A DNA stretch of 64,000 nt from Liolophura sinensis. Taxonomy: Eukaryota; Mollusca; Polyplacophora; Chitonida; Chitonidae. The stretch covers positions 5,967,145 through 6,031,144 of the forward strand of contig NC_088306.1 in the NCBI RefSeq assembly GCF_032854445.1, in the 5' to 3' direction. This document shows positions 1 to 13,289 of the stretch, in pieces (the first letter of the stretch is position 1; every line of letters begins with the position of its first letter). The position numbers and the translations under genes are program-made. A model generated the notes under the pieces. It worked only from the letters and a program-made list of their open reading frames with translations, ran no database searches and was not told where the DNA came from.

Positions 1-790
1 AGATCCCCTAGAATCATGTTTGATATCGTACCGGTAAATACAAGAGAATATTCTGAAGCCTGCCATCTGACCACGACGTACTACAGACCACTCAATGCCA
101 TGTTTGATACCGTACCGTAACTACAAGTAAACATCCTGAATGTTGAGGTAATACATATCGCCTAGAACCATGTTTGATACCGTACCGGTAATTACAAGTC
201 AACACTCTGAAGCCTACGATATGGTAATACATATCACCTAGAACCATGTTTGATACCGTATCAGTAATTACAAGTCAACACTCTGAAGCCTACGATATGG
301 TAATACATATCGCCTAGAACCATGTTTGATACCGTACCGGTAATTACAAGTCAACAGTCTGAAGCCTACGATATGGTAATACATATCGCCTAGAACCATG
401 TTTGATACCGTATCGGTAATTACAAGTCAACACTCTGAAGCCTACGATATGGTAATACATATCGCCTAGAACCATGTTTGATACCGTACCGGTAATTACA
501 AGTCAACACTCTGAAGCCTACGATATGGTAATACATATCACCTAGAACCATGTTTGATACCGTATCGGTAATTACAAGTCAACACTCTAAAGCCTACGAT
601 ATTTAATACATATCGCCTAGAACTATGTTTGATACCGTACCGGTAATTACAAGTCAACACTCTGAAGCCTACGATATGGTAATGCGGATCACCTAGAACC
701 ATGATTGATATCGTACCGGTAATTACAAGTCAACACTCTGAAGCCTACGATATGGTACTGCAGACCACCTAGAACCATGATTGATACCCT
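1..790. repeat. 76-bp tandem array
   Basis: About ten copies of a unit containing AACCATGTTTGATACCGTA and AATTACAAGTCAACACTCTG, spaced 76 bp (for example 245 and 321). The array is cut by the window start. Outer copies are more diverged, and related remnants occur at about 955-1060. It ends at a short TA-rich run (795-825). Confidence 0.93.
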
Positions 791-3740
791 ATAGACATAT
801 TATATATATAATATATATATATATAATAAGAATAAGTGAGTAAAAGTAACTTTCACCGCATTATTTGTTGGAGACATTTTGGTGAGTTTCGCAAGGTAAT
901 AAATTGTTGAAATATGTAAATGGTTGACCAGATTCAGCGTTTTTGTTTGCGTGTGCAAGTTAATTACAAGTCAACATTTAGAAGCCTGTCATGACGTACT
1001 GCAGACAATCCGGGACCGTGTTTGATACCGCACCGGTAATTATAAGTAATACATATTTTATAGCATAAACACAAGTAAATTATTGTAGTCAAATCTTGTT
1101 ATTCGTTACAGGTACATTGACTGGAATCAAAATCAGTTATTGACACATTATTTGATGATGGAGCGTATGGTCAGGGGGACACATGAAGGTTGAAGGGAAA
1201 TCCCTCGTTTCATCCTACATTTCTCATCAAGTATGCACTGCACAAAGCAATGCTCTCCGTGCATGAGAGTATTTTGCAGCGCAACGCAATGGCAGAAACG
1301 TTGTAAAAACACAGTGCTGGGTTTAGGCAAAAGTTAAACAGGCTATTACCTCACCTCACCATTGCTTTTAAAATTGTTAGGCCTTATGATGAATATAATG
1401 AAGGACTTACACCATAGAGAGCATCAACGACAGCCTGGTAATGGGCAAATGGTCAGACCCAACCGGTTAAATACAGCATTTTGTCAATTTATCTCGGTTA
1501 GGGTTTTATTCTAACTGTTTATGTAAATGCATAAATGGTAGCAATTTACACGCCCATGGGTTAACCAGAATTAAGTAAAATAAATTGCAGTGATGTTATT
1601 TGCTATATCTTAGACTCCACCGGTCTAGGCTCAGTGAAAATGGTGTAAGCCTAATACTGGAGTATTTACAAATGGCTTGTGTAGGAAACCAGCAAATGCT
1701 TCCGTTTTGAATTTTGTCACTAGAAACATGTTCGTTTTAAATAATTCAAATAAACAGGCTTATACATATCTTGAATTTTTAAGTGGCGGGCCAATAATCT
1801 GTTCTAGTGCGCACATCTGATGGACAATTCAAACACTACATACAGACACCTGCCTGAATCTGACAGCTGATAGGTTTAAACTCCAAGTAAGGCACGTTGA
1901 TTGCCCCAGCGTCGATCCGTTGGCGACAACACGCCCGACGGTGTCTTGGGAACTCGCCTGCTTCGCATTTCGCCTACCTATTTTAAGGTGGGCGAAATGA
2001 GAATAGCGATCAGAATCAGCCAGGATTGGGCTACAGGAGTCTAGCCCATTACGACATTTACACAAGAAGCAAGTTCATATATATCGGTCTAGCTAGCACA
2101 CATCATTTTTAACGAAGAAATTAAATAGATGTGATTTTGGCATGGAATATTTTATTTAATGCTCGGGAAGTAGGCAAATATATATTATACATCAAGGAAA
2201 TATATTACAATTATGAAGGGAAATGCTTTTGCTGAAACAATGCTTTTAAGTCAGGTTTTTCTCACGTGGAGAAATGATAGAATGAAAAAAAAAAATACTT
2301 TCTCTGCTTTCTACATCTTTGTATTTCGGCTGCAGTTTCGAACGTCGTGTTCTTATCAAGGACTGAAGTATAACAGTTCAACAAGCTTTGTTTATGGGCA
2401 TGTCTCTGGAGAGTAAATGGCACGTTTATTAATATAATTAAATTATATTAACTAGTAAAATTTTTCAATAATTTGACTCGAAATAATTATACTAGGCTTG
2501 TTATTAGTCTTCCAAGCTACAAAGCTTGTTCGGACGATTAATAGAAAAACGTTATCTGCTCCCAATTTTTACTATTTTCTTGAACAGCTTGAACCATTTA
2601 ACAAAACTGCTGCTTGGTAGGTAGTAAAAAACAAAAGTATTATGAAACTGTAAAGAAAAAAAGTATTTCAGTATGACCTACTTTTTCTGCCGTATTATTA
2701 GGTGATGAAAAGCTTTATCAGTCTTCTTTTCCAGAAGCACAGCACGATTCAGACTAGTCCGCGACTGCGCTGACGCTGGATTTGGCAAAATTGTTCGGCT
2801 AAGGATGGCCTCAAACCAAAGTCACAGCATGCTCCATTTAAAAAGCTGATGTTTTTTTCTCTTGTTTAGCGAGTTGAGGATGAGACACGACGTGGATAAA
2901 AACAGTTCTTTGACGCGGCACGATACATTGTAGATATATGTGACATTGCGGAAAGTTTGTCAGTTAATTTCCGGTGCTTTACCCCTGTGGTTTCAAGGTC
3001 TGTTCAACCTGTAAAGTATGTATTCCGGCCGGGTGTTGTGTTATTAACACCATACAAAGCAAGCAAGCATTTGTATGCCCTATATTGATTTTTGTTTCGT
3101 TGACGAAGGCACTTTAACGCAGACCGAATCCCGATATACAAAGTTTCATTAAAATGGTTTTTGGATAATTTTCATTGGATCTGTAAGACGGGTCGGAAGT
3201 GACGTCACTAACACAGCAACAAGATGTGACGTGGGTTAAAGAAATTGCCTGCCCAGTTTTAAATCAATGGACAATGTGCGTTTTGTCTCGGGCTGTCAGC
3301 TGAAATAAACAGAGTAGATCGTGAAAACTTACATATTTCTATGGTTTTTCATTTTTATAAACGAAATAGCCTATATTTGCACTCTATATAGGGTCTACAC
3401 ATAGTTTCGAGCAACCTGGTTTCTCGCAAAGAAACGTAGGATGTGAAAAACAACATGGAGTTATACGGGCGAAATGCTGATTTTGGCTGATCCCTAAAGT
3501 TTAAAGTAGTACAAGACATTGCAATTATCATATCTAAAAACTAAACACAATCTGAATACTTTCCCATAAAGACTTTTCTTACATAAAAGATACATTTTAA
3601 ACTTTTTGTGCTAAATTCAATGTCTATCTCACCTAGATTAAATTCGCTTTGTTTCAACGTCAAGTAGCCTACCTGTACTCTTGTCACGTGACCAAAGAGT
3701 GTGCTGATGATTGGCTAAGAGACTAGCTATGACATCACTG
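791..3740. other. No gene recognised; AT-rich unique sequence
   Basis: Apart from a TA-rich run at 795-825 and 76-bp remnants near 955-1060, I see only short open frames without supporting splice context. A consensus cAMP-response palindrome TGACGTCA lies at 3200-3207, without a linked gene that I can define. Confidence 0.5.
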
Positions 3741-3741
3741 C

Positions 3742-3782
3742 AAATTTATGATTTATTTATTTGTTTGATTGGTGTTTTACAT
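3742..3782 (-). mobile_element. SINE 3' tail fragment
   Basis: An (ATTT)n tract followed by GATTGGTGTTTTAC matches the reverse complement of the 3' end of the SINE repeated through the window. The body is absent. Confidence 0.6.
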
Positions 3783-5024
3783 ATATATACCTCCATGCTA
3801 TATGTATGCCTCCATGCTCTAATAGCGGTTGCGGGTTAAAGCGAACAACCTTTATTACACATTGACCAAAGTAATAAAGATTGCGAGGTGGAGAGGAGGT
3901 GGGGTCGTACAGTAGGTAAGGGGAAGGACTATCCCAGTCATTTAAAGGCGAGTGTCCAGCCGCTGCCCAGGTCCCAGAAGCTCTTTTTAGACCAGTTAAA
4001 GTAAATACAAACAGAGGTACAGAGGCTTTAATTGAAAATTTGTGTGCTAAGACGGAGATCATCTGATCGGGGAGTTACATGTAGAAGCATGCACAAAACC
4101 GCAAAAGGGAATTTCTATCCACCATTATGACAAAACCTGGGTAAACTCAGTATTTATACTCTTATGTTCTTTGTGATAGAAAACATGAGAACATGGCTTC
4201 ATAAAACATTAGCATCGTTTGTAAGTATTATCGCCTTGCTGAAAATATGCCATCAAATGGCCAAATACTGCAATGAATTTTGCTGGGTGCTGGAGAATAA
4301 GTGGCCTTCCGAGGGATTAATAGACGTGAGTTGTCACTCTGTTTGAATGCTGAACTACACTGTTTAATTTTGCAAATTACAGAATTTCAGATACCACTAC
4401 GACATGAACGCTTTTCCCCGAGGTTAAAGCATTTGACCAGTAAAATTACAGTGCGTTAATCTGTTTGAACAAAATAAAAGAAATGTTTACTGTGGTGGAT
4501 TTTTGTGTATGGCCTAAAAGTGGATGGGTAGGGCAGAACATGTGTTGCCCCAGAACCACCACCACCTACCACCCACTCCTCCCCAAGTTTGACAATGCTG
4601 AGGCACGACACCTCCGACCCGACGCCCCACCCACCCCCCGTCTTCCTACGCCACTGCAAGAATATCTCACTCTAGGCATATATGGCGGTGGAAGGAAAGC
4701 AAACCTATGAATATATCGCCACTTATGTATTCAGAAGTATTCAGAACTGGAGCAAAGTTACATTATCATCCACAAATGGATCACTGAATACCCAAGACTG
4801 TCTATTTGTGTTACAAAAAAGGAAGAACAAGAGCAGTTTGGGAGAATTTTGGTTGATGTAAGCGGCATTGTGTCGTAGCGTCGAGGATGCGTCTCCTTGA
4901 TGCCGGTCCTAGTCATCAAGTCACCTGTCAGGTAGGTCCACTGACAGTATCGGGAGGACTGACAGTGAAAGGAAGGCAGAGAAGAAAATAATTTGAGGGA
5001 AACCATTCGGTTAAAAGTTACAGA
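3783..5024. other. No gene recognised
   Basis: Unique sequence. A C-rich CCACC/CCCACCC stretch lies at 4545-4640. Small open frames on both strands overlap each other and have no coding signature that I can recognise. Confidence 0.45.
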
Positions 5025-8000
5025 ATGAACGTCAGCTCACAGGACAAAGGTATTTGGTTCTTATTACAACTAAAGATTTGCAACGACTGTCATGTCTTAT
5101 TTAAGTGAGTTGTGAATCACTCAGACAAGGGGGCCTTGTTGAGTGTGAATAATAACAACAACAACGCCACACCCAGTACAATGAACGTGACGTGTGACGA
5201 TGTCATAATGTTACGTTTTTCCCATATTTCTAAATTCCAACAATTCATTAGAATTAAATTTCAGACAAACACAAATGAGTCTTCTCGCGCCAGCGAGATT
5301 ATGTTTGTGACAGACAAATTGTTTCACTAAAATATATTTATGGGAATTTTTGCTATAAACTGATACAAAATGTGACAGAAGTTGAAAACTTCACAATTTT
5401 TATTCGAAGTTCTTTTGTACTTTGTAACTAACATTTACACTAAAGCCCCATCCACACAATCCAACATCGTTCAAAGAAATGGGGTTTATCTCGCCACAGA
5501 TAACTTGATATAAGTGCAGAAAATTATGTGAATCATAAGAAATCAGCCAAACTTTTGTCTATAGTTACACTAGACACTAGATATCGTGAAAAAGACATTT
5601 TTCTCTAAAATACTGATGATAAAACTGTTGGAGCAGTTGTCTTGGGTCAGATGGCGGTTAGATCAGTTGATACTGTTACTCTGGCCTTATTACCAGGACA
5701 CCACATGCTGATGGCATACCAATTTTACCTTGCTACAACGCTACAACCACCTTTAGAAACCACACCAGGACTCTCAGTGAAACGCAGTAATGAGTTAAAT
5801 GGAAGTACAGCAGTCACGCAATGCCCTTCACAAGCCCCTTGAACGTTCGAACACGTCCAGATATTACCATGGTTACTTCTACCAGCTGTTTTATTACAAG
5901 AAGGAAAACACAATCAGTCAATCAAAACATTAAACTTACACAACTATGAACAATGGTCAGCATGTGAATCTGAATAAATTTTGTGGCAATGCATGTATTG
6001 TTTGGGTTGATTTTGTTACTTTTTTATAATTATTTCCATACAATTATTTTATTTCACATATTTATTTATTTTTATTTTGGTAGAAACTCGTCGCCAGTTA
6101 CGCGAGCGAGGCCGGAAGAGGATATTTAAGATGGGCATTATACAGCTAGGTTTTGGGCTCATCTCATTTGTTGTGGGCATCTTGAGCTTGGTGTTCGGAG
6201 TTCCCACGGGGTCATTCCCCTTTGTTCTAGGGGTTGGCCTTTGGGTGGGAGTTTTGGTAAGACAAACAATAACTGACAGCAAGGTAAAAATACAGCTCTG
6301 TCTGTTTGGGCAACCTATTGGTAGCCTAATTTGGACTAATGCATTTTCAGACCTAAGCATTATAACATCATTAAAGCTAAATTTTTCATGCGCAGTTCTC
6401 TATAATTTGGGATATTTAGGGTATGCTGTAAATTGGACACCTCGCATTAAAATGTCCTTGTTATTGGCCCTGCCTTGGACACGGAACGGGGTTGCCGTGA
6501 AGACAACGCACAAGTTACGAGTTCAATCCTGGCCTTAGACAGGGTATTCGGACATTCCCCTGCTCTCATTGTCCAAGGGGCCTTTGTTGAATATCACTTG
6601 TCTCCCAACAAGGTGCTGTCCATGTGATTATCTGTGTGTCACATGTAGGAAGTTTCAAAAAAATCTTTTAAATGTATGGTAGAGCATGCTTTCTGCAGCA
6701 CATGTGCTGTTCTGTAAGCTTGTTTTACATCACTGCTACCACCACCAAGGCATGTCCTAAAGTCCTGTGAACAGGGCCTTAATCAGCATTTATCAGTGAA
6801 ATTACTTTAGATGTTTGTTGAATCATTTTCTGAGCAGTAAAGAGGACACATGTATCAAGTGTCATTAGAAATAAATGACTTGTTTAGGTTGAGACAGATT
6901 ATTTCTTTCTTCTCATATCACTTCCTGCCTTTACCAAGTGACCCCAGGTAGAGCGGAAGACCTCAGTTGGTTAGCTCACTAGCGCAGCGTAATGACCCCA
7001 GGAGCCTCTCACCAATGTGGCCGCTGTGAGTTCAAGTCCAGCTCATGCTCGCTTCCTCTCCAGCCGTATGTGGGAAGGTCTTTCAGCAACCTGCGGATGG
7101 TCGTGGGTTTTCCCCAGGCTCTGCCCGGTTTCCTCCCACCATAATGCTGGTCGCCATCGTATAAATGAAATATTCTTGAGTACGGTGTAAAACACCAATC
7201 AAATAAATAAAAATAAAATAGAGCTGAGGACTATAACACTGGTGAAATCCACTTTTCTCCTAGGTTCTCCTGGCAGGCTTGTTTGGGTTCCAAGCAGGAC
7301 GGCAGACGGACACTGTCAACGGAGAACCATCAGGTGTTGACAAGTGTTACGTAAGTTACATGTACCTTCTGTTCCATTATCATCTGATAGACATGTGAGC
7401 AATTTACCATTATCATATCATTGTTATGCGAATAGTTAGCTCACCATTATTATCCAACTGGTGTGTAAATAATTACCATTATCCTCAGAATACTGTATGG
7501 ATAATTACCATTATCATCAGACTGGTAAATGAATAGTTACCAGTATCATTTGACTGGTGTGTGATCAGTTACCATTATCATAGGACTGGTATGTGGACAA
7601 TTACCATTATCATCAGACTGGTATGTTATCGATTACCATTATCATCTGACAGGTCTCTGAACAATTACCTGTATCATCAGACTGGTATGTGAGTGATTGC
7701 CATTATCATGTGTCCTGTGTGTGAATAGTTACTATTATCATCTGATTATTATGTGGGTAATTACCATTATTATTTAACTGGTATGTGAACAATTACCATT
7801 ATCCACTGATTACTGTATGAACAATTACCAGTATCATTTGACTTGTATTTGAACAAATACCATTATCATCTGACAGGTATGTGAACAGCTACCATTATCA
7901 TTTAACTGGTATTTGAACAATTGTCATTATCCTCTGAATACTGTATAATTTATTTATTTTTTTATTTCATTGGTGTTTTACGCCGGACTCAAGAATATTT

Positions 8001-10822
8001 CACTTATACGACGACAGTGGGAGGGAAACTGCGTATAGCCCAGAGGAAACCCACAACCATGATTACTGTATGAATATTCACCATTATTATCAGACTGGCC
8101 AATGATTGATCGGTCATATCGTCTTAATTTATAAATCCGGCTTTGGGACAATATGTAAATACTACTCATTTATATTCATTTCCTATATTATCATTCCTGA
8201 ATACTGAAATTGGGGGTAATTATCAATTGTTCGTATTTCTGTTTTTGCGACATACATATTTTTAAATGTTAAACAGGAGGAAATCTCAGTGTCGTAGACA
8301 AATACATGTATTGATCGAATTGCACAGTGAAGTTTGAATACTACATGTATTATACAATATATGCTGCAGTGGAGAGATCAATGAAGATGAGTCATGGAGT
8401 ACTTGTACAGGTGTATTCTGTCTAGCATGTAGCATCATTTGTCACAAGAATAATATTTGTAAATGTGCCTACCCACAATGTATGATATCTACCCTAGAAG
8501 TTTGCCATAATTATAATATACTCTGTTTGTTCTAATTTTGGGGACACCTGGTCTGCTCATTTTAGCCAATGTATATGTTGTAGCAGAAATATTGAGTTTA
8601 TTTTTTCTCATTGTTAGACCATCTAATGAACAAGGTCTACCCATATTTTTAATTTCCGAAAGGCTGGTTAAGAAATGTAATATTCCGCTTTCAACACTAC
8701 TAATATCTGTCCCCAGAATTAGAACAATTGGGGTAGCTATGATATAAGCTTCTCTTTTTACCTGACTATAGTCATATCTTGTAAATGTGACATGTACATC
8801 ATATATGAACAGTGTGAGTATGCCTGCATGTATATATGAGGGGCTGGTATAAGAACAGTATGAGTATACCTACATGTATGTACGCGAGGTTAGTATAAGA
8901 ACAGTATGAGTATACCTACATTTATATACGTCAGGTTGGTATAAGAACAGTATGAGCATGCCTACATTTATATACGTGAGGTTAGTATAAGAACAGTATG
9001 AGTATACCTACATTTATATATGTGAGGGTGGTATAAGAACAGTATGAGTATGCCTACATTTATATACGTGAGGTTAGTATAAGAACAGTATGAGTATGCC
9101 TACATTTATATATGTGAGGTTAGTATAAGAACAGTGTGAGTATGCCTACATGTATATACGTGAGGTTAGTATAAGAACAGTATGAGTATGCCTACATTTA
9201 TATACGTGAGGTTAGTATAAGAACAGTGTGAGTATGCCTACATGTATATACGTGAGGTTAGTATAAGAAACAGTATGAGTATGCCTACATTTATATATGT
9301 GAGGTTAGTATAAGAACAGTGTGAGTATGCCTACATGTATATACGTGAGGTTAGTATAAGAACAGTATGAGTATGCCTACATTTATATATGTGAGGTTAG
9401 TATAAGAACAGTGTGAGTATGCCTACATGTATATATGTGAGGTTAGTATAAGAACAGTATGAGTATGCCTACATGTATATACGTGAGGTTAGTATAAGAA
9501 CAGTATGAGCATGCCTACATTTATATACGTGAGGTTAGTATAAGAACAGTATGAGTATGCCTACATTTATATATGTGAGGGTGGTATAAGAACAGTATGA
9601 GCATGCCTACATTTATATACGTGAGGTTAGTATAAGAACAGTATGAGTATGCCTACATTTATATATGTGAGGTTAGTATAAGAACAGTATGAGTATGCCT
9701 ACATTTATATATGTGAGGTTAGTATAAGAACAGTATGAGCATGCCTACATTTATATATGTGAGGGTGGTATAGGAACAGTGTGAGTATGCCTACATTTAT
9801 ATATGTGAGGTTAGTATAAGAACAGTATGAGTATGCCTACATGTATATACGTGAGGTTAGTATAAGAACAGTATGAGCATGCCTACATTTATATACGTGA
9901 GGGTGGTATAAGAACAGTATGAGTATGCCTACATGTATGTGAGCGTAGTATAAGAACAGTATGAGTATGCCTACATGTATGTACGTGAGGGTGTTGTTTA
10001 ACCCACTGATGATAATCAGCTTTATGGTATACATGTAAAAATTGCAGGGAGTATTTTTAACTTCCATAATGTTTGTCAGAATTTCATAGCCAACAGCTAA
10101 AACCTCTCTAACAAAGAAGAGACTAAAATTTAAAAATTACTTTTATCATTTTAACATTGTTCTACTTTAATTACCTGCATACAATATTTTGGCAACATTT
10201 CTGCCAGCTATGACCAGAATGTATGCACTTCACCCGAATTCCTCAGTGGGATTGGTACATGTGATATACATGGTGTGAAGTGTGTCACCTCAACTCCTCA
10301 GTGGGATTGGTACATGTGTGATATATAGTGTTAAGTGTGTCACCTCATTTCCTCAATATGTTTGGTACATGCACATATGCGATATACATGATGTTAAGTG
10401 TGTCACCTTAACTCCTCACTGTTTGGTTTATTTTGCAGGTGATCTGCCACTATGTCTTTTCCCTTATAAGTGCCTTAATCTCCCCAATGATGCCGGTATT
10501 TGGGGGGCTTGGGATCCACTACTGCCTTAACCCTGGTTCCGTTATCACTGTTGGTGGGAGGAGTCAACCAAGGCGAAATGTTGTCATCTACTGTGACCCC
10601 AATCACGATGCAAACCTGGCCCTCTCTGGTGTCACGCTGGCTATTGGCATCATCATATTTTTTATCTCCATTCCATTTACAACATATTTCTGCTGTTACG
10701 CCAAAGCCTATGGTTTTAAAAGTCGACGAGACCAGGAAAGAGAGATGATGCAGATGAGACAGGAGATTTCCATTCTACAGAAGCAAGTAGCTGATAACGA
10801 CAATCAAAGCCAGCGGTGTTAA
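5025..10822 (+). CDS. Gene A: four-transmembrane CD20/MS4A-like protein (first exon tentative)
   Basis: Exons 6084-6256, 7264-7350 and 10439-10822 (stop TAA) are read from AG/GT boundaries, with phases 1, 0, 0. The tentative first exon is 5025-5049: ATG, eight codons plus one base, donor GTATTT. Exon 2 gives a basic segment (RRQLRERGRKR) and a first membrane helix (GIIQLGFGLISFVVGILSLV). A second helix spans the exon 2/3 junction (GVGLWVGVL, then VLLAGLFGFQAG). The last exon holds helix 3, a loop with two cysteines (HYC...YCDPNH, possibly disulfide bonded), helix 4, and a charged tail that looks like a short coiled coil (EREMMQMRQEISILQKQV) ending QRC. With the tentative first exon the protein is about 222 residues. 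The GW-like/WVGV pattern and the helix layout fit CD20/MS4A-type plasma-membrane proteins; this family call is from pattern memory. Gene B downstream is a paralogue with the same intron phases and an identical 87-nt third exon. Partner and ligand are unknown. The stop codon falls in the first unit of the 43-bp array. Confidence 0.72.
5050..6083 (+). other. Putative first intron of gene A
   Basis: If the tentative first exon is right this is a 1034-bp intron (donor GTATTT, acceptor TTTTGGTAG). No repeat or other gene is seen in it. Confidence 0.35.
6470..6620 (+). repeat. Possible second SINE-like element
   Basis: The segment carries a B-box-like GAGTTCAATCCTGG near 6520 and a GC-rich head unlike the surrounding intron of gene A. 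It occurs once in the window, so the family cannot be confirmed here. Confidence 0.25.
6953..7222 (+). mobile_element. tRNA-derived SINE, near full length
   Basis: The head contains CTCAGTTGGTTAGC (A box) and GAGTTCAAGTCC (B box). The body reads GGAAGGTCTTTCAGCAACC and CCCACCATAATGCTGG. The 3' end AATATTCTTGAGTACGG is followed by an AAATA-type tail. It lies in intron 2 of gene A, in the same direction as the gene. Confidence 0.9.
7370..7947. repeat. 32-bp tandem array
   Basis: About 18 diverged copies of a unit containing ACCATTATCATCAGACTGGT (starts at 7571, 7603 and 7635 are 32 bp apart). It lies in intron 3 of gene A, beginning just after exon 3. Confidence 0.85.
7948..8060 (-). mobile_element. 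SINE 3' fragment
   Basis: The reverse-strand SINE 3' end (TTGGTGTTTTACGCC, ACTTATACGACGAC, GGAAACCCACAACCAT) has lost its tRNA-like head. It interrupts the end of the 32-bp array, a unit of which continues after it. Confidence 0.8.
8061..8794. other. Intron 3 of gene A, unique part
   Basis: AT-rich sequence between two arrays; no exon or repeat recognised. Confidence 0.5.
8795..9996. repeat. 46-bp tandem array
   Basis: About 26 copies of a unit with GTATAAGAACAGTATGAGTA and GCCTACATTTATAT (starts at 9071 and 9117). Copies are close to one another, with alternating subtypes (TATACGTGAGG / TATATGTGAGG) that suggest growth by blocks. It is intronic in gene A. Confidence 0.93.
10238..10425. repeat. 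About 60-bp repeat, three copies
   Basis: Three degenerate copies of a unit with GATTGGTACATG and AAGTGTGTCACCTCA sit directly upstream of the acceptor of gene A exon 4. Confidence 0.75.
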
Positions 10823-11830
10823 TAGAACCTGCCATAGCCTGTACTCAGTGTCTCTTAAAAATGTTAGATTCTGTCATAGTCTGTGCTCAGGGTCTCACTA
10901 GTGCTTTTAGATACTGTCTTAGATACTATCTTTAGATACTACACTGGTGGCATTAGATTCTGCCATAGCCTTTATTCAGTGTCTCACCAGTGGTGTTAGA
11001 TTGTGTCATAGCCTGTGCTCAGTGTCTCACCAGTGGCGTTAGATTCTGGCATAGCCTTTATTCAGTGTCTCACCAGTGGTGTTAGATTCTGTCATAGCCT
11101 GTGCTCAGTGTCTCACAGGTGGCGTTAGATTCTGGCATAGCCTTTATTCAGTGTCTCACCAGTGGTGTTAGATTCTGTCATAGCCTGTGCTCAGTGTCTC
11201 ACTGGTGGCGTTAGATTCTGGCATAGCCTGTACTCAGTGTCTTAGCAGATCCTGTCATAGTGCTCAGTGTCTCACCAGAGGTGTTGCATTCTGGAGATTC
11301 TGTACTCAGTGGCTCATATAAATGTTAGATCCTGCCATAGTCTGTACTCAGTGCCTTACCAATAGTAATAAACTCTGTCATAGCATGTACTCAGTGTCTC
11401 GCCAGTGCTATTAGATACTATCTTAGCCTGTACTCAGTGTCTCACCAGTGGTGTTAGATTCTGTCATAGCTTGTACTTAGTGTCTCACCAGAGTTGTTAG
11501 ATTCTGTCATAGCCTGTATTCAGTGTCTCACCAGTGCTATTAGATACTGTCTTAGCCTGTACTCAGTGTCTCACCAGTGGCTTTAGTTTCTACCATAGCA
11601 TGTATTCAGTGTCTCACCAGTGGTGTTAGATTCTGTCATAGCCTGTATTCAGTGTCTCACCAGTGCTATTAGATACTATCTTAGCCTGTACTCAGTGTCT
11701 CACCAGTGGTGTTAGATTCTGCCATAGCCTGTACTTAGTGTCTCACCAGTGGTGTTAGAACCTGCCATAGCCTGTACTCATTGTTTCACCAATGCTATTA
11801 GATACTGTCTTAGGCTGTACTTGGTATTTA
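10808..11830. repeat. 43-bp tandem array beginning at gene A stop codon
   Basis: About 23 copies of a unit with TAGATTCTGTCATAGCC and CTCAGTGTCTCACCAGTGG (starts at 11041 and 11084). The first recognisable unit begins in the last codons of gene A, where CCAGCGGTGTTAA corresponds to CCAGTGGTGTTAG of later units. Confidence 0.9.
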
Positions 11831-12379
11831 TAAAATCAGTGGCGCTAGATACTATACACCAAAGACTTGTTGCCGCCTCACTTTGCACTCAGCACCGAGA
11901 GGTCAGAGCAAGGAAATAGGACTGTTTGGGCCAGTGTCAGTATTATGTGACAGGATGGGGTGTCATGTCTGGTGTCTTAGGCATGATACTTCGGTGGCTG
12001 CAGCACTTTGGCGACATGGACTGGTCATGGCACAGGAAGACTGCATATGTTTACACACCTCGTGGTCATATGATTTACATACATACATACTTATATACAC
12101 TGTATGACCCAGTCAACCTGCCAGTAAATGTCGTACATGTATGGACAGGCTTTAAATTTACATGTAAGTTTACAAATTTCAAACACAAATTGAACTTGTA
12201 TCGCTGTCAGATACCATAATTCTGACACAGTGTATGACATACGTCTGGTAGATATGCTGGAGCACTTGTATTTTATTTACACTATTGTTGGCATATCCCA
12301 TCATGCAATATTCTGGTCTTATTAGACACTTTTTATTAATGTATTCTGACAAGGTTTTAATGTACGGTACTCAAATTGA
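11831..12379. other. No gene recognised
   Basis: Unique sequence with short overlapping open frames; possibly the 3' flank of gene A. Confidence 0.4.
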
Positions 12380-12782
12380 TACCATACTTGATAAAACATG
12401 ACATATGAGGGTAAATTACATAAATCTAAATGTTATTTCATATGTGGATCAAACATGACATGAGGTTAGATTACATAAATCTAAATGTTATTTCATATGT
12501 TGATCAAACATGGCATATGAGGATAGATTACATAAATCTAAATGTTATTTCATATGTTGATCAAACATGGCATATGAGGGTAGATTACACAAATCTAAAT
12601 GTTGTTTCATATGTTGATCAAACATGGCATGAGGGTAGATTACATAAATCTAAGTGTTATTTCATGTCGATCAAACATGACATATGAGGGTAGATTACAT
12701 AAATCTAAATGTTATTTCATATGTTGATCAAACATGACATACGAGGGTAGATTACATAATCTAAATGTTATTTCATATGTCC
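12380..12782. repeat. 57-bp tandem array
   Basis: About seven copies of a unit with GTAGATTACATAAATC and TTTCATATGTTGATCAAAC (starts at 12481 and 12538). An 85-codon open frame results from the 57-bp period. Confidence 0.9.
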
Positions 12783-12795
12783 TGTAATATTTTAT

Positions 12796-12796
<1 letters not shown>

Positions 12797-12848
<52 letters not shown>
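12797..12848. repeat. (TA)n microsatellite
   Basis: Nearly pure alternating TA for about 50 bp directly after the 57-bp array. Confidence 0.95.
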
Positions 12849-12849
<1 letters not shown>

Positions 12850-12954
12850 TAGAGTATATTATGTTTATGAATACATATATGTATTACCCTGAGCATTCCA
12901 AAATTAGTAGCATATCAGGACGAAGTCTCCAAGGTAATTGTACATGTGTATGTG

Positions 12955-13230
12955 AAGCCTAACATATTGGTAGCTATATTTCTGCAGAGGTATTAAGTAT
13001 AAAACAGATATGTGTTTTTCTGTTATCAAGATATCCTCTCTGTTCTACAGTGTTTGACTGATAAAGATTTAATACTGTACCTTTGCTAGTGAAGAGTAAT
13101 ATATTGGTACATGTAGCTATGTTTTTACCAAGGTATATGTATTAACATCTAAACAGATATATAGGTATGTTTTGCTATTATTAAGGCATAATGTGTATTT
13201 TTCAATGTTTGACTGGTATAGATTTAATCA
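12955..13230. repeat. Two copies of a diverged ~140-bp repeat
   Basis: Copies at about 12959-13090 and 13098-13225 share ATATTGGTA, ATTAAGTATAAAACAGATAT-like, and GTTTGACTG with ATTTAAT. Further weak relatives of the GTTTGACTGGTATA part occur near 13560. Confidence 0.5.
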
Positions 13231-13289
13231 GTATTCGTTCTCTACTGCATTGTAAGTTTACACTCTCGCGCTTTCCATTAGCAGGTATA

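Noticed and set aside
6077-6538. A single-exon 153-codon protein
   Set aside because: Only 6084-6256 is coding; the frame beyond runs into an intron after a clear GTAAGA donor, and the apparent start is a TTG in the upstream intron.
12765-12962. Frame with a long IYIYIY stretch
   Set aside because: Translation of the TA microsatellite.
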